From positions 628,540 through 692,539 of the forward strand of contig VXAI01000159.1 in NCBI GenBank assembly GCA_013399305.1: a stretch of DNA of 64,000 bases. Reading direction: 5' to 3'. The DNA is from Rostratula benghalensis. Its lineage: Eukaryota; Chordata; Aves; Charadriiformes; Rostratulidae. Positions 39,917-52,663 of the stretch are shown here, one piece after another. The position numbers and the translations under genes were made by a program. The notes below the pieces were generated by a model that was not told the origin of the DNA, did no database searches, and was given only the letters and a program-made list of their open reading frames with translations. Each line of letters begins with the position of its first letter. The stretch's first letter is position 1.

Positions 39917-42900
39917 TCTGAGGATTTGGTTGGTCTGTAATGCTTTGAATAGAATGAATGCTCATCTCCTACACACAGTGTTTCTCACTACTTCCTGAGG
40001 CACTGTATCAGTCTCTGCATTCAGAAAATCCTCTTGGTGTCAAGATTTTTCTTTTTGGGCTATAAAACAGTGTGGTGAGATGATGCTGACATCTCCTCTG
40101 CAGGAGAAGTTGTGAAGGAATGGATGCAGGTGGAGTCTCATCCCCTTGGTCGTTGTGCAGTGCTTGACCCTAGTTGTTGTCTTCCTTGGGTTTGGCTTGG
40201 ACACTTAAGTTATGCTTTCAGTGTGCCATTGTAAGCCTGGCACATGCAGGGGTTGAGCTTTCCTACTACTAGGGAGCTCCTGAATGTTCAAACCCAGAAG
40301 CTTCAGCTCTAAAAAACAGATTTTACTTGCTATTGTGTTTTATTTCAGCAAAGTTCTGCAAGGACCTCTTGAATTGACGTATCTGCCCTTTTTTTCCTTG
40401 TTGTAGATTTTCTTTCATATTGGTTTTTCTAGAACCACTGTTCAGTTATTTCTGAAGTCTTAAACTTCCCAATTTGAAAGTTTGTTTTCCATGCTGGTGG
40501 TTTTGTTTGGCTTGTTATATTCTGCATTAAAACAAATACTGAGGAGTTACACATTCTTTTATCCTTGCATGTTACATGATCCTCACTGCTTTCATAACCC
40601 GTTAGCTTTTATGTCTGTCAGATGAAACTGTTTCTACAATTCATTATTTTAACTTTCTGTGTCCTTTCCTTAATGTATTTCTGCTTGTTTTTAACTGATG
40701 TTTTATTTTGCCTGCATGGAATTCTGTACTGTGCTCTCTGTTATTTCAAGATGACTACAAAAGATACATCTGAAGAGAAGTATCTGAATGATAACTTCTG
40801 ATATATAGTCCTGTTCTAGTCCTCATAAATTATTGAAAGAAAGTAAATATTATAGCATGCATTTTCCTACAGCAGGCATGAGTCTTTACTCCCCACCCCT
40901 GCCTGAGCCTCGGGAGAAACCCTGTTGATTGGGCTTTGCAATACATCTTGCAAGTCTCTTTTAATATTTTCTGTCATGATTTACAAGGCCATAAAGAAAT
41001 AATATTCTGAACATCCCTGTTGATTTTATTTTTTTTTCCAAAGCAAACAATGAGAAAGGCTTGGCTGTACAATGAATAGTCTCCTGTTTGTTTGCAGGCA
41101 AGAATTGGCACAAATCTGTAAGATGAGTTTCAAAAAAACATCATAAAATCCAGGCATTCTGTTAGCTTTTGACAGATTGCCTTTTGGATTAGTTGAACCT
41201 GTCATACAAGTGTATTTCACAGAGTAATAAGTTTATTATAATTCAAAATATGTTAATGGCATTTCTTAACTGCTTATGCTTTGGTCCATTTTCCCACCTC
41301 AACGTTCTATTGATTCAGCATTATGGTACATCTTGATCAGTTTATCAAGTTGCCCAGCCCTATTTCTCTTACAATCTTCTTTTTTTTCTTCAAAAATTGT
41401 GCTACCCCACCCCCAAATACGAAGCTGAGCAGTGTTTTCTGTGTGGCTGTATAATCTCTTCAATCAGTGATGATTAATCATGAAGAATTGTGTTGGGTAT
41501 GTACTACAATAACAGATGATTGGGATTTCTGCAAAGTCCAGCGTTTGGCCCATCATTACCAAAGATACAATGGCTCCAGCTTCTGATGTTTTTTAAGGCT
41601 TTTCTTTTATGCAGCATGTGATGGAGATGTGCAGAATCTTGCTGTGGATGAAGTGGGTGCAGAGGCAGTACGTCCATGCGATGCATCGCTGCTCTTGGGC
41701 TGTTCAGGTGCTGGTGGAGGGTGTGGATGTGGGGGGTGACTTACCAGGGAGGTGACCTCCAGCCGCTTGGCTTCTCAGAGCCCAGGTTCAGCTCACTTGA
41801 AAAATGAGTGGGGAGGCTTTAACGAAGCACGTGGATGAGTTGCACTTGGCAGGTCCTGCAGTGAATTCATTTTCAGGTGTCCAGGTTGTCTGAGAAAACA
41901 GGTGAGTTACCGAAAGGTGGCATAATTTGGCTAATGGAGATCTAGCCTTTAGGCTTGTAGGTTTTAAGACCAGTTTGAGTGGTTACAGTGCAGAAAGGAA
42001 GTACTGTTGCGTAAAATAGGCAGTCAGATGGAAAAAGAATACAAAGCTGGAAGCACAGGTCACTTTCCTCATACTGCATCATGATGTCAAATGCAATAAA
42101 ACGCTTTTAGCATTCAGCTATAAGAGCTCCTTTAAAGGAAATTAAGAGTATTGAAGCTTTCTGATGAAAGCAGAGTTTACTAAAGTTCTTAATGGGTTTT
42201 TTTAATATGTTGGTTTTTTTTTTTTTTTTCATTTGAGCATCCACAAATCTGATTTAACATTTATGAGACCTTTTGTACAAGTATTGAAAATGTAAGGTTG
42301 TTAGTAAATCAAATAGATAACCTTTTTGGACTTCTTTTGAGGATAAGAGAAGGAGTATCTGGACCATATTGATCTCTGGTTTTACAGCACTTAGCATATG
42401 TCTCTTGGCAGGTATTATGTGTTGACAACAATATCATTGCATTTGAGATGAAAGCATTCATTGATGTACTTGTAGAAAGTGACAAGTTAATGAAAAATAA
42501 CCTTTTCTGGTACCAAGACAAATGGCTTCACATGAGTCAAGAAAGCTTCTTGCCTAAGGCTAATTGGCCTGTCTTTATTTAAAGCAGTCTTGTCTTGGCA
42601 GACTTTTGGGACTGTGTGCACAAATGCTGTCCTTGCCTGAAGAAGATTGTCACGGGGATGTAGTCGAAGCTGTGAGTGGGGGAGCAGGGAAAGGCGGAAG
42701 AGCAGAGGTGTAAATCTTTTCCTCCTTTTACTATGATCTTGATTCCCAGAGCAGCCATCGCATGCCTGTGTAGCGGGCATTGTGCGTGGGGGCGCTGCTG
42801 GGGCTGACACTGATAGCAGTGATGGGCTGTTGTGAATCCACTCCCCTTTCTTTCCTCCATGCGAAGCACACCCGCCTTCCTGAGTTATTCCTTCCTCTTG

Positions 42901-44972
42901 TGCCCCTTGCATCCCGTTCATGGGTTTTGCTCACAGGTAGCCAGCCCCAGGATGACAGATAAGCTTTTGAAACTTCCCTGTAAAGATGAGAAGGGGACTT
43001 TTTCAGTATTCCACGTGTTCTTATGCATCAGCTCAAGTGAGAGGATGTGCTGATTGCCACTGAATTTACCCAAGACTGTGCAGCCTGTCAGCTCCTGAAT
43101 TAGGTTTATCTGCCTTTACTGTTTCAGTTTTCTTTAATGAAATTTCCTGCTTATTGATGTGTCCAAGCTGTATGAAATCACTATGTTCTGACTTTTTTTA
43201 TTTGCCCATTTCTTTTTTTCCCTTTTTTTTCCCTGTGTCATGAGCCTAGGATAGCACGTATGTATCATTACTGATTCCTGTATAATCTTGCCTTAAAAAT
43301 TATGTAGGATGGTTCTTATTCTGGGAAAATAAAGGGTAACTGCATTTTAGAAGTGTGAGATCATTAGTCTTTATAGATGAAGGGACTCAGGCTGGATGGA
43401 GGAGTGAAACAAAGCAGCAGGAGAAAGCCCAGACGCAGCCTCCGTTGGGAATTCTTTTGAGCGATGTGAGTTTGTGCCTTCCTACAGAATGCAGGCTGTT
43501 CCCCTGTTCCTGCAATTTTTTATTTCTTCAGTTTGCTATTAGAGCATTTACATACATTATTATGCAATACTTAGATTAAAAGAACAGTCTGTGCTCATAA
43601 ATTCTCATTATGGAATTACAGTAACAGCTGAAAGGAGTAAGAACAAGGATGCTATTATTCTAGATGCTGTTTGTGAGATAGCCCTGACCCTGCAGTTATT
43701 TCAGTGTGGGAACTTCAAAGCACAGGTAGTTCTACATAAAAGTTGGAGAGAGATGTTGCGTTCTGCAGTACCTTCCTGAAGAGGGTTTAGAGATAAGCCA
43801 ATTCTTGCAATTCCTCAGCATTTGGTCAGATGAAATGACTTTGTTTGAATTGCTTTCTTTGAAAAGACAGAGAGCATTGGTTTGCTATTGTGTCTTTAGT
43901 TACTTCTTTTTAGAAAAGGGCATAATAAAGGTAAATCCTAACAAGTTAGTAGTTGTGTCAACAACTTGTTTCAAGTGTGTAATTATGCAAATGATTTCTA
44001 GAATTTCCCTTTTAGGTAGAAAATGGCAGTCTTCTGTATATATTTAGGCCTTTAACTATCACATCTGTGACCTATATCTTTGAGTTTCCTTTCATGTGCC
44101 TGGGATTAAAATGGGCAGAACTGTAATTACAGTTGACTTAATTGTCAGCATGTTGTGTAACATAACATACCATACTCTCATCTCTCATGTGGAAGAAGAC
44201 CTCTTTGTATTGGTATAGCTGTCTGAGAAGACAGTAGGCATCATTGTCTCTGATATTAAGAAAGCTAAGAACTAAAAGACCCCATGGAACTGTTTAATGT
44301 ATGACTGCCCCTTAGAGGAAATGTGATGTGTTGTCCAGTTGCAGTGATTGTAATGTGCTCTTTTTTAGCCAACGTTGTTCAAAATGAAGCAGGTTTCTCA
44401 TGATTTGTTGGCAAGTCAAGTCTTTAACTTTACATTCTGGACTGATAAATTGCAACATGTGAAAGCATAGAATTGCATTAAAAATAAATGGTGGCAGAAG
44501 AATATAGTAGAATACTATGTGCTGCTAGATGAAAGAGCAGGAAAAGAGTCCCTCTGCTGTCGCTGGGGTAAGTTGATCTGAGTGGAATTTACTTTTTTTT
44601 GGAAGCAAAGGATTGGGAGTCACTTTGTACCTGTGACTCTGTCACTGTGGTAGGTTCTGAGGTCTTTTAGTTGTGACTGCAAACTTGCCTTACCTTTTTG
44701 GCAGCCTGTAAGTTCAATAGAAAACAAGGGACCTACTTAGTAACCTTAACTTGCAACACAGGTAGGACCTTTCTGCTCCCAAGGGGTCTGACTGATTTGG
44801 AGTTATTCTCATGTCAACTAGCTGATGAAAACTTCCATGACTTGTTTAATTTTTGAAGAGGATTCTGCAACCGAAAACACAGAATTATTGAAATCAGTGT
44901 TAATTTCTATAGTGAAGTTGTAATGTTCTTTTGAGGACTTCTCTGACTGCCAATTATTCATCTCTTGGTCAG

Positions 44973-45138
44973 GTACGACTGGTAAAGCATCATCTCCACC
45001 ACCTGTTATAGATACGAGACAGATGAGTGAGAAGCTGGAGACGATATTGTATCAGCTCCGTCAAGTAACCCGTGAGAGGGATGAGCTGCGCAAGCGACTT
45101 GCTCTTTCATCTCCCGGATCGACTTTTGATGACTGCAG
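44973..45138 (+). CDS. DLG5: DLG5 internal exon B (start of Takusan-homology region, 166 nt)
   Basis: The exon starts after 'ctcttggtcag' and ends before gtgaaa at 45139, phase 1 to phase 2 (last codon AG|G, Arg). Fifty-four full codons are open. The peptide runs TTGKASSPPP, then an acidic/basic helix with QMSEKLETILYQLRQVTRER and DELRKRLAL, ending STFDDCR. This aligns with the mammalian DLG5 segment whose hallmark is MTRERNELRKRLA. That segment begins the Takusan-homology domain, which in rodents was duplicated into the separate alpha-takusan family (established knowledge). The Pro-rich start is probably flexible; the rest has heptad-like Leu spacing. Residues around the VIDTRQMSEKLET stretch seem to differ more from mammals than the other exons, judged from memory. 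It sits 11.6 kb after the previous exon. Confidence 0.95.
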
Positions 45139-48100
45139 GTGAAAATAAAGGAAATGTAACATTTTCATTTCATCCTCAGTATTGTTTTCCAGTGCCTTGA
45201 CTCCCGCTTGCTCATAAAGCAGAAGGATATTGTGATGTATATAAGCTGCTTGTTAAACCTGCTTGCGTCCTGGGGGTGATGTATGCATACGTAGGTGACC
45301 GCATCCAGGTTTGAGAGCTGCCTGTTACTTACCTACTCATTTTGCTGTGGGAATGAAGGGAGTAGAGCTCATCTCTGTGCTGGGAGAAGAAAGCAAACAA
45401 GTTGCTTAGGCTTCCTGGGTTATGTTGTGGGCAGAGAAAGAACAGTGGCTGAAGCATTTGCTGTTTTGAAAGCAAGAGAGGAGAAAGGGAAACAGCTCCA
45501 AATACTTGGCTGGAGGACAGAAATTTGGGGAGGGGAAAAAAAATCTCAACTATTCCTGTGCTTCGGCAAGGGGGGAGAGGATTGGATTTCTGTTGAGGGG
45601 AGTAAGTATTTTTTTAGGAGGTATGCTTCCTGGTGTGTGTGTGTGTATGTGTATATATATATATTAAAAAATATATATATAATGAGAGAGGGACTGTGAA
45701 CCATTAATATATTGAGTGTAATGAGCTCTCTTCCACTGAGAAGGTACAGGTGCTGGCAAAGTAAACCAATGTGTGTTCAAAGTCAGTTAATGGCCAGCTT
45801 TATGCAGCTCGTTCTAATATGAGGGTTGATAAGTTCTGAGGAAGATAGTACTCAGGGAGTGTATGAGTTAATTGTAGATAAGGGGTTTATTGGGCAGGAA
45901 ACAGAACTGGTTTATTTTAGGTGGTTACAGATCTGCTAATGTTTATCAATGTGACCTTGGTCACACTGAGCAGGTACTTTTTGCCTGCAATAAGTGTACA
46001 GAAGAGAAATTTTTTGAACCTTGAAAAAAATTGTCTGTCACTGAATCTGAAATAAGAGCAAAGAACAGATATTCTGGGAGGTGTTGTCATGATGCATAGC
46101 TTTTCTGAACATTACTGTTTTGTTGTTTGTTATTTCATCAGCTCTACCTGTATGTGGTCAGGTGGTTTATTAAACTTGTTGTCCTTATGAGATGGGGTCA
46201 AGATTTGAACTGGTGAACTGGAGTGAGTGAATCTGGGTATTTTATTCACTCCCTAGCTACCTATCTTACTGCCCCTTCCTCCCTCCATGAGTTCTGAGGG
46301 CTACTTTAAGAGAATTGTGCTCTATCTGAGGGCCTCCAAGTGATGTGGGGACAGGACAGGAAGAGGTTGTCAAAAGTCAACATATTCTGCACAGCTTCCA
46401 GTTACTTATTTATGCAGAGGGATTTCTTCTGTGAAGTCACTAGAGCTTAGGCATTGAGGATTTGAGAGCTTTTATGCTCTCCGTAATCCAGGATGCTATT
46501 AATAAAGTTCTGATGAGCTGTCCTCTAGACTGCCCTAGTTTTTCCTCTTTAATTGTTAAATCAATCTTCTGTTGCAAGTGTAGGATTTGTATGTTGTAGA
46601 AAATATAAATGTTTACAGCTTGGAGAACAACTCATCAAAATAAACACTGCACTCGGGCAGTGCTTGGACAGTGTATGTTAGATGGAGGATGCTGCCTTCC
46701 AAACAATTAAATATATGAAAAGTGGGAAATGAATGAAGATTATTAGTTGATGTATTTTTCCTCCAGTATAAAAGCAACTGCTCCTCTCATCCACATCCAT
46801 ATCTATATATGGTTTCTGAAAGCTTGTTGGCGGTTTGATTTTGGTGGTGTGTTGGGTTTTTTGTTTGTTTTTGGGGTTTTTTTTGCTTTATTTTGCATTC
46901 TTTCTTCATACAAAAGTAATCTTCAGACTGCAAGGAATCTTGCCTAGACATGGCAGGCTGTTAGCCTCAAGTGTGAAAGCTGGAAGATCGTTATTTAGCT
47001 GGTGGCTTTTGGGACCCCAGAAGGGCTTTTGCTTTCCTGGCTGTGCAGGCGGTTTACCCGTGGCTGTACCTGACACAGGTGGTGCAGAGGCAAATCTTGA
47101 CACGTCAGGCTGGCGTGTGTCAAACCAGCAGCAGCTCTCAGTGCACTGGGTGGGCTGGGCTGGCCGTGAAGGGCTGGCAGCTGCAGAACCCAGAGCCGCT
47201 TTCCAAAGCAAGGCTTGACGCAGCCTGGAGCGGTGGAAGAGGAGGCGCAGCAGTGGCTTGCGGTGCTCTGAATCAGATGAACGTGTGTCATCCTGCTGGA
47301 CAGCAGCAGAATTGCTCATCGTGCTGTGCTTGTGTCACTTGACAGTGACTCTGTGCCCGCACGTGTGGCAGTGATTAAGATTCGACCGAGCAATTTGGTG
47401 TGCTCAGGGTGTCCTTTCTAGACCTCAGCTTGCTGTGCTTGCTGCTGATGTAGCAGCAGAAGAGAACAGCAATACAGCAAGCCCCCTGAAAGCTGCCTTT
47501 GAGACAAGACTGTTTTAGGTGTCATCTCCTGGAACTGCAATGGCAATGAAAACATTTTCAGGTTGTTGGGTAGGCTTTGCCCACAAAATTGGATCTGCTG
47601 TTGGCATTAGCTTTTGCGTCAGCATCAGATACATGTAAATGTCAGTCTCACTGCGGCCTTGATTTATGCTCGGGGTAATTCCATGGGAACACAAAGGATT
47701 TTCAGAGTTGCTGTGTAAGTATCAGAAAACCAGTTGGACCTTTGACACTAGCACTTTACATTTTGTTAACATTTTAACCAATGCTTCCAAAGTAGTAATC
47801 GGCACCTTTACTGAAATCATGGTTTTCTGTATTTTGTGAGGCCTTTTAGCATAAAACTCTGGTGGTCTTACTTAACCAAGAGTCAACCACTGCATGTGTT
47901 GGAATGGACTACATTTTGATTTTTGACTTCTGAGCAATACTTCTCCTGTGGGTATCCCTGTTCTTCGTGCTGAGACATAAACCCTTGGAAGCACTGCAGA
48001 ACGTATGGCTTTGGCTATTTCATGTAGATGAGCTAGAATGCAGGATGACACTGGTGGCATTGGTTTCCTTCCTTATTGTGCAGGTAACTTCTGCAGTTAC

Positions 48101-50222
48101 CTACATGATGCCCATTTGTAAATAGGATTTTTAAAAATATAGACATTAATGCTACTGTTATTTCAGCAATATGTGAAATATGCACAATTGATATTTGACC
48201 TAGGCTTTGATATTCACCATGGCTTTGAGACTGACCTAATAGTTTGCTTTAGTAAAAATTCATACACTCAAGTATTTTGCACAAATAAGAATTTATGATT
48301 ACAAGCTTAATCTGAACATAAATTAATGAGGCTCTCAGTAAGCATAATGCTTCAACTGGGAGTTAAACTCTACTTCAATTGATGTTGTCATTTTAATGAC
48401 TGTGGTGGACAGATGGTGTCTCCTTTCAATAATTTCACCCTAAAATCTAATTTAAATCAGTGCCTGGGTTTTTAGTGTTTCTGTCAAGAGTGTGAACATT
48501 TCAAACAGAGTTTTACTTATGTTAACTAGAGTTGTATTTTAAAAGAGTAACACTGCAGTAGTTGCAGTAGTATGTTTCTAGCACTGTATGAATAACGTAC
48601 TACTTCTTTTGGCACCCCTAAGAAACAGTGAATTAAAAAAAATAGCAACCTAACAGACACCCCTGTAGGATGTGACTTGAATATTTATTTACTTACATGA
48701 ATTTGGCTTTTAATTGTTACTAAAGTCTGCTGGTCAAGGGAAGGGGTTTGGGTTTTATTTTCCCCAGGAGCACTTCTCTGGAGAAAGGAGAAAAAGTGGA
48801 ATTACAATGGAAGGTTTTCCTACTCAGCAATCCAAATGTAGCTGGGTTACTAAAACTAAAAAGCACCTCCATGTTACACTCCCTAAAAGTCTCTGAGTCA
48901 GATGTGGCTGCCTTTTTTTTAACAACTCTCACCACTGCAGGGGTGTGAAACCATTTTCATTGCCATTCAGTTGCCAGCTGCGTTTCAGTTCCAGAACCCG
49001 TGTTGCAGATCGGGATGATGAGGATTCTGATGGCTTTTCAGGCTGTGCTTCCACAGAAGCTGCTTGGGAGAGAGTGTGGTGGGAGGGAGGGCGGTTGTTC
49101 TGCACAGCAACAGAGCAAATCTGATATGAGAATAAACAAAGTCAAATTAGAAAGCAATTGTTTTCTTTTGGGTTGTTTGTTTTGGTTTTGTTTTGTTTTT
49201 TTTTTTCATTGCCTGTAGAGTTTTAGGAGACCCAGGAGATGACACTGGGACAGCTGGCAGAAGCTTTGTTTTGGAACTAGGAAATTCAATGGTGCAAAAA
49301 TTTTGTGACTGTGTAGAGGAGTAACAGTTCAATATAGAGTTTCTTTGAGAAGCTTAGCAGGGTTATGTCTTTTGTTCTGAAGCACTACATGAGTTTTTAG
49401 CATGACTTGTGATTCTTCTAATAAGCAAAGAAAGCTATGTGCAATGGCCACAGGTTCTAGACATAATCTGTGTTGGTCAATCGCTTGAGAAGGTAGATTA
49501 TTCTCCTCTCGGTGATCCTGATTAAAAAAGAAAAAAATCAGTCAAAAATTTTCTTTTGATTTACTTTGGATTTCATTTTGTTCAGCTCACTGAAAATTGC
49601 TTTTTGGAGATTCTTACTAATTATTTGAAAAAAAAATTTGGGTTATCCTAGGGAAATGTGAGGTAGATTCTGACGTGTTTTCTCATTTGTTTGTAGTAGT
49701 TTAAAAAGAACATGGTAACGCTCAATCAGATATGGGATTCAGCAGAATGACTTGGTCCAATCAGTTAAATTCAATACGTGATTAGTCAAACTGGTTAGAT
49801 TCTGCTGACAGGGATGCCTGTGTTTGGTGTCCTGTTGAATTTCTTTCTCTCTGCCTCAATGCTGAGTTTGACATGGTGGCACAGGACACCCGAGCGGTCT
49901 GTCCCTGACTTGTTCTTGTTTCAAGGGACAGTTCTGCCCTGGGATAATATGGCTCACTCTGGGCTGTTTTCAGCTATGTCACTGTTAGACAGAATTATCT
50001 CATTACTAGATGGTACGTTTCGGTTTAAAACTAATCGAGGCTAAAGTCAGTGAATTTTTATTTGTGATTCCATCGTAATGTGAAGTGGTCAGTATCTAAA
50101 TTAAAGCACAATACAAGTATCAGCAGTTGTGTAATACTGTTTGTTTATTGGTCAGTAATTTCCCAGACGTTTCATTCTCTTTAGTAGCTGATGTTCAGCT
50201 TCATATTCTCTTTCCATACTAG
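45139..50222 (+). other. DLG5: DLG5 intron between exons B and C (5,084 bp)
   Basis: Bounded by gtgaaa and 'ctttccatactag'. It contains the TG/TA microsatellite at 45632-45682 and a GC-richer patch at about 46980-47420, where several frames are open on both strands. No exon was recognised. The rest is unremarkable AT-rich intronic sequence. Confidence 0.9.
45632..45682. repeat. Compound (TG)n/(TA)n microsatellite
   Basis: About ten TG units change to a TA run, a short A run and a second TA run ending near 45682. The TA parts are mutually complementary and could extrude a hairpin. Likely length-polymorphic. About 500 bp downstream of exon B. Confidence 0.9.
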
Positions 50223-50366
50223 GCCTAGTCCAAAACCAAATCATGACTATGAGAGGCTGAAGATTCAGTGCATGAAGGCCATGTCAGACCTACAGTCTCT
50301 GCAGAATCAACACACCAAGACACTAAAAAGATGTGAAGAAGCAGCAAAAGAGGCAGACTTTTATCA
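50223..50366 (+). CDS. DLG5: DLG5 internal exon C (Takusan-homology region, 144 nt)
   Basis: The acceptor is 'tttccatactag' and the donor is gtaagt at 50367, a near-ideal match. It runs from phase 2 to phase 2 (AG|G Arg at the start; CA|C His at the end) with 47 full codons. The peptide contains PNHDYERLKIQCMKAMSDL and QSLQNQHTKTLKRCEEAAKE, then ADFYH. These closely match mammalian DLG5 (HRLNPDYERLKIQC; MSDLQSLQNQHT; KRCEE). It completes the Takusan-homology segment and leads into the coiled coil. With a length divisible by three and equal phases, skipping would remove 48 residues without a frameshift. The exon's role is structural: helical self-association or partner binding at the N-terminal part of the scaffold (inference from the family). 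Confidence 0.96.
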
Positions 50367-52479
50367 GTAAGTATTAATAAAGCTATATGAGGTAAGAGGT
50401 TACCAGTCTGTGCTAGATCATCAAGTTTTAGAACATGGTAATGAAACATATATTTTTTTTCAATTCTGATTTTTTTTTTTTACTTTAATTGCAAGCTTAA
50501 TTGCATGCATCAGCTAAAACATTTTTGGTCAATTTGAAATGACGAAGCATGGATTTTGTGGTTCATTTTGAAGAATTTGAGGTAGCGATTCCTGATGCCT
50601 TGATGTAACAGTGACAGGGAAAGCCTGGTTTCTGACTTGCAGTTACAGTTCAGTAGTTCTACTGTCAGGCTGGAGACCAGAATATAATCTGAGGTGTTGT
50701 CATTGTTACTCTCTTTTCAGTAGTTAGCTGAAAATGAGTGTTTTGCTTACCTTATTTCAGAGTTCTATAGTCCCTGAAACCATACTGCGTTATGCTCTAA
50801 CTTATTTTGATATTTTCATGGTAGTGGAAAAGGATTTAACCTTTCATGTGAGAAGAAAAACTCTAAGCTTTTAAAGATGGAGTGATTGAAATACTCAAGA
50901 ACATCAAGTACATAACTGTATTATTCCTCAGAGACCCACAGGCTCCTGCAAAATGATGCATATGTACAAGTACAATCTTTCGCTTTTTCTCTTCCTATAG
51001 GCTAAGATTATCTGCTCAGAAGGAAGTACAGCATGTTTTAATTGATTCAGAGTAAATTATTATAAGAAATTATTGCATTTGAATAATTTACTTTCCTGCT
51101 TAGAACTTGAGGGAGACTGAAACTCACTGGTGGAGTTTAGGTGTCCAAAACATGACCACACATGTTGAAATCCATGCACGTAATTCCTGCTGATGCTATG
51201 AGTAATTCTCAGGGTAAAGAGAAAGGAATCGAGTAGAACACACTACTCAAATATGATTTTCTCCTGCAGTAATACTTAGAATCCCATACTTTAAAAAAAT
51301 AATAAAAAAAAAAGTTCCAATTCCAAAGATTTTACTATTTCCAACAAAATTGGTTTTACAGATAACAGATTAATAACCTACACGTAAAGATTATATGTAT
51401 TTAATTGTGTGAATATAATTTGTCAAAGGCTTTTTTGTTTAAATCAGGGTGTTCTAGTTTTAAGGAAGACCTTCTATTTTTTTATTTTATTTTTTTTATG
51501 CTTTTGTGTGCAGAAAATGTTTGTATTCTCTTCACAAAGAAGGAAGACTAAGTATCTTAAAATTTAAATGGCTGTGGGTTATATGCATTGGGTTGGGGTT
51601 TTTTTTGTAAATACAGACTTCAAACACTTTATCAGCAGGTGTGAGAGTTCAGTTTGAATCAGTCTGTTTCAACAACAAAAACACTTGTCAGTATCCAAAT
51701 GGCACTGTTTATCTGTGGTGGTAAAATACATTCAATTGATTTTTATTTTTTATTTTTTTATTTTTTACTCTTGTTCAGCAGGGAACTGGTCTAATTTTGA
51801 GCTGCTGCCTTGAATTACAATCTGAATGCTAGCCTCATCATCTGTCTCTCAGTTGTTTAATCTTTAAATGAGAGTGTATTTCTTTCAATAATTATGGTTT
51901 GCATAATGAAATTTGGGAGACATACATAGCTTTTTACCTGTTTGAATGGAGTTGAAACATACATAGTGTGTTTTTGTTGGTTGTGGGGTTTTTTTTTTTT
52001 TTTTGTTTTGGGGTGGGGTTTTTTTGTTTATTTTAAAAACAATAGCATACAAGTAGATTTTTGTAGTTTTCACCTGTATTTTGGTTAGCTGCTGGTCAGC
52101 TGTGGGGCCTGAGAGAAAGTGGGGGTGATTAGTGGGGTTTTGATCTCCAGGATGATGTTATGCTTGTGTTACACCATTTCTGTTTGTCCATCTGCTTGCT
52201 GTTAGAATGGCTATGAAATGGCATGAACGGGTGGCATAAACCCATCATCTCTTCTGATGCTGTTTAAGAGTACTGTCTGCTTCCATAAGTTTTCAAGTTT
52301 TCATATTTATGTCCCTATCGTTTCTGATTCTTTTTTTTTTTTTTTTTCCCTGGTACTTGGGATGCTCAAATCTGCAGAATTGAGTTGGCATAACCTGCTT
52401 TCTTGGTGGGAAACTCAAGCTTGTAATTTAGTCCAGGACCTTTTCCTTCTCTAAGAGCTCTTTCTGTGTGCCGTGACAG
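50367..52479 (+). other. DLG5: DLG5 intron between exons C and D (2,113 bp)
   Basis: The shortest intron in the window, bounded by gtaagt and 'tctgtgtgccgtgacag'. It includes T/G-rich tracts at 51969-52030 and a 17-base T run at 52331. The T run lies about 130 bp before the exon D acceptor, whose own pyrimidine tract is comparatively weak. No other feature was seen. Confidence 0.93.
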
Positions 52480-52663
52480 CACCTTGCACAGCCGGCTGCT
52501 GAGTGACCAGTCACAGCTGAAGGAGGACATGGACACCTTGAAGAGGAAAAACACGCAGTTGGTACGAGAACATAATCACCTCCAGCAGTCCTGTGAGGAG
52601 ATGAAGAGGCTTCACGATGAGGACCAGAAGGAGATAACGGACCTGCGCAGCCAGCAGCAGCAG
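52480..52663 (+). CDS. DLG5: DLG5 internal exon D (coiled coil, 184 nt)
   Basis: It follows 'gtgccgtgacag' and ends before gtgagc at 52664, phase 2 to phase 0, with 61 full codons after the base that completes His. The peptide begins TLHSRLLSDQSQLKEDMD and continues with KRKNTQLVREHNHLQQS and CEEMKRLHDEDQKEITDL, ending RSQQQQ. It matches the mammalian DLG5 coiled coil (FYHTLHSRLLSDQ; LLRERNLLQQSWEDMKRLHEEDQKEI). There is no proline; charged residues and Leu at heptad positions indicate a continuous helix. The last codons are a CAG run that meets the donor, a place where Gln number could vary by slippage or donor choice. Reading through the donor would add VSSSS and then stop, so intron retention would truncate the protein. 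Confidence 0.97.

Larger units (their letters stand above)
33363..44972 (+). other. DLG5: DLG5 intron between exons A and B (11,610 bp)
   Basis: A gtgagt donor and a 'ctcttggtcag' acceptor bound this intron. It joins GTT G with GT ACG to give V-G-T, keeping the frame. It holds an assembly gap, several T-rich tracts, a small 13-bp duplication, a possible ancient interspersed element near 37370 and a GC-richer patch near 42690-42960. I see no other gene. Open frames on both strands are short and unlike known families. Confidence 0.9.

Noticed and set aside
42487..42934. Overlapping minus-strand frames of 67 to 144 codons
   Set aside because: Three frames of the same GC-richer patch are open together, which points to low stop-codon density rather than coding.
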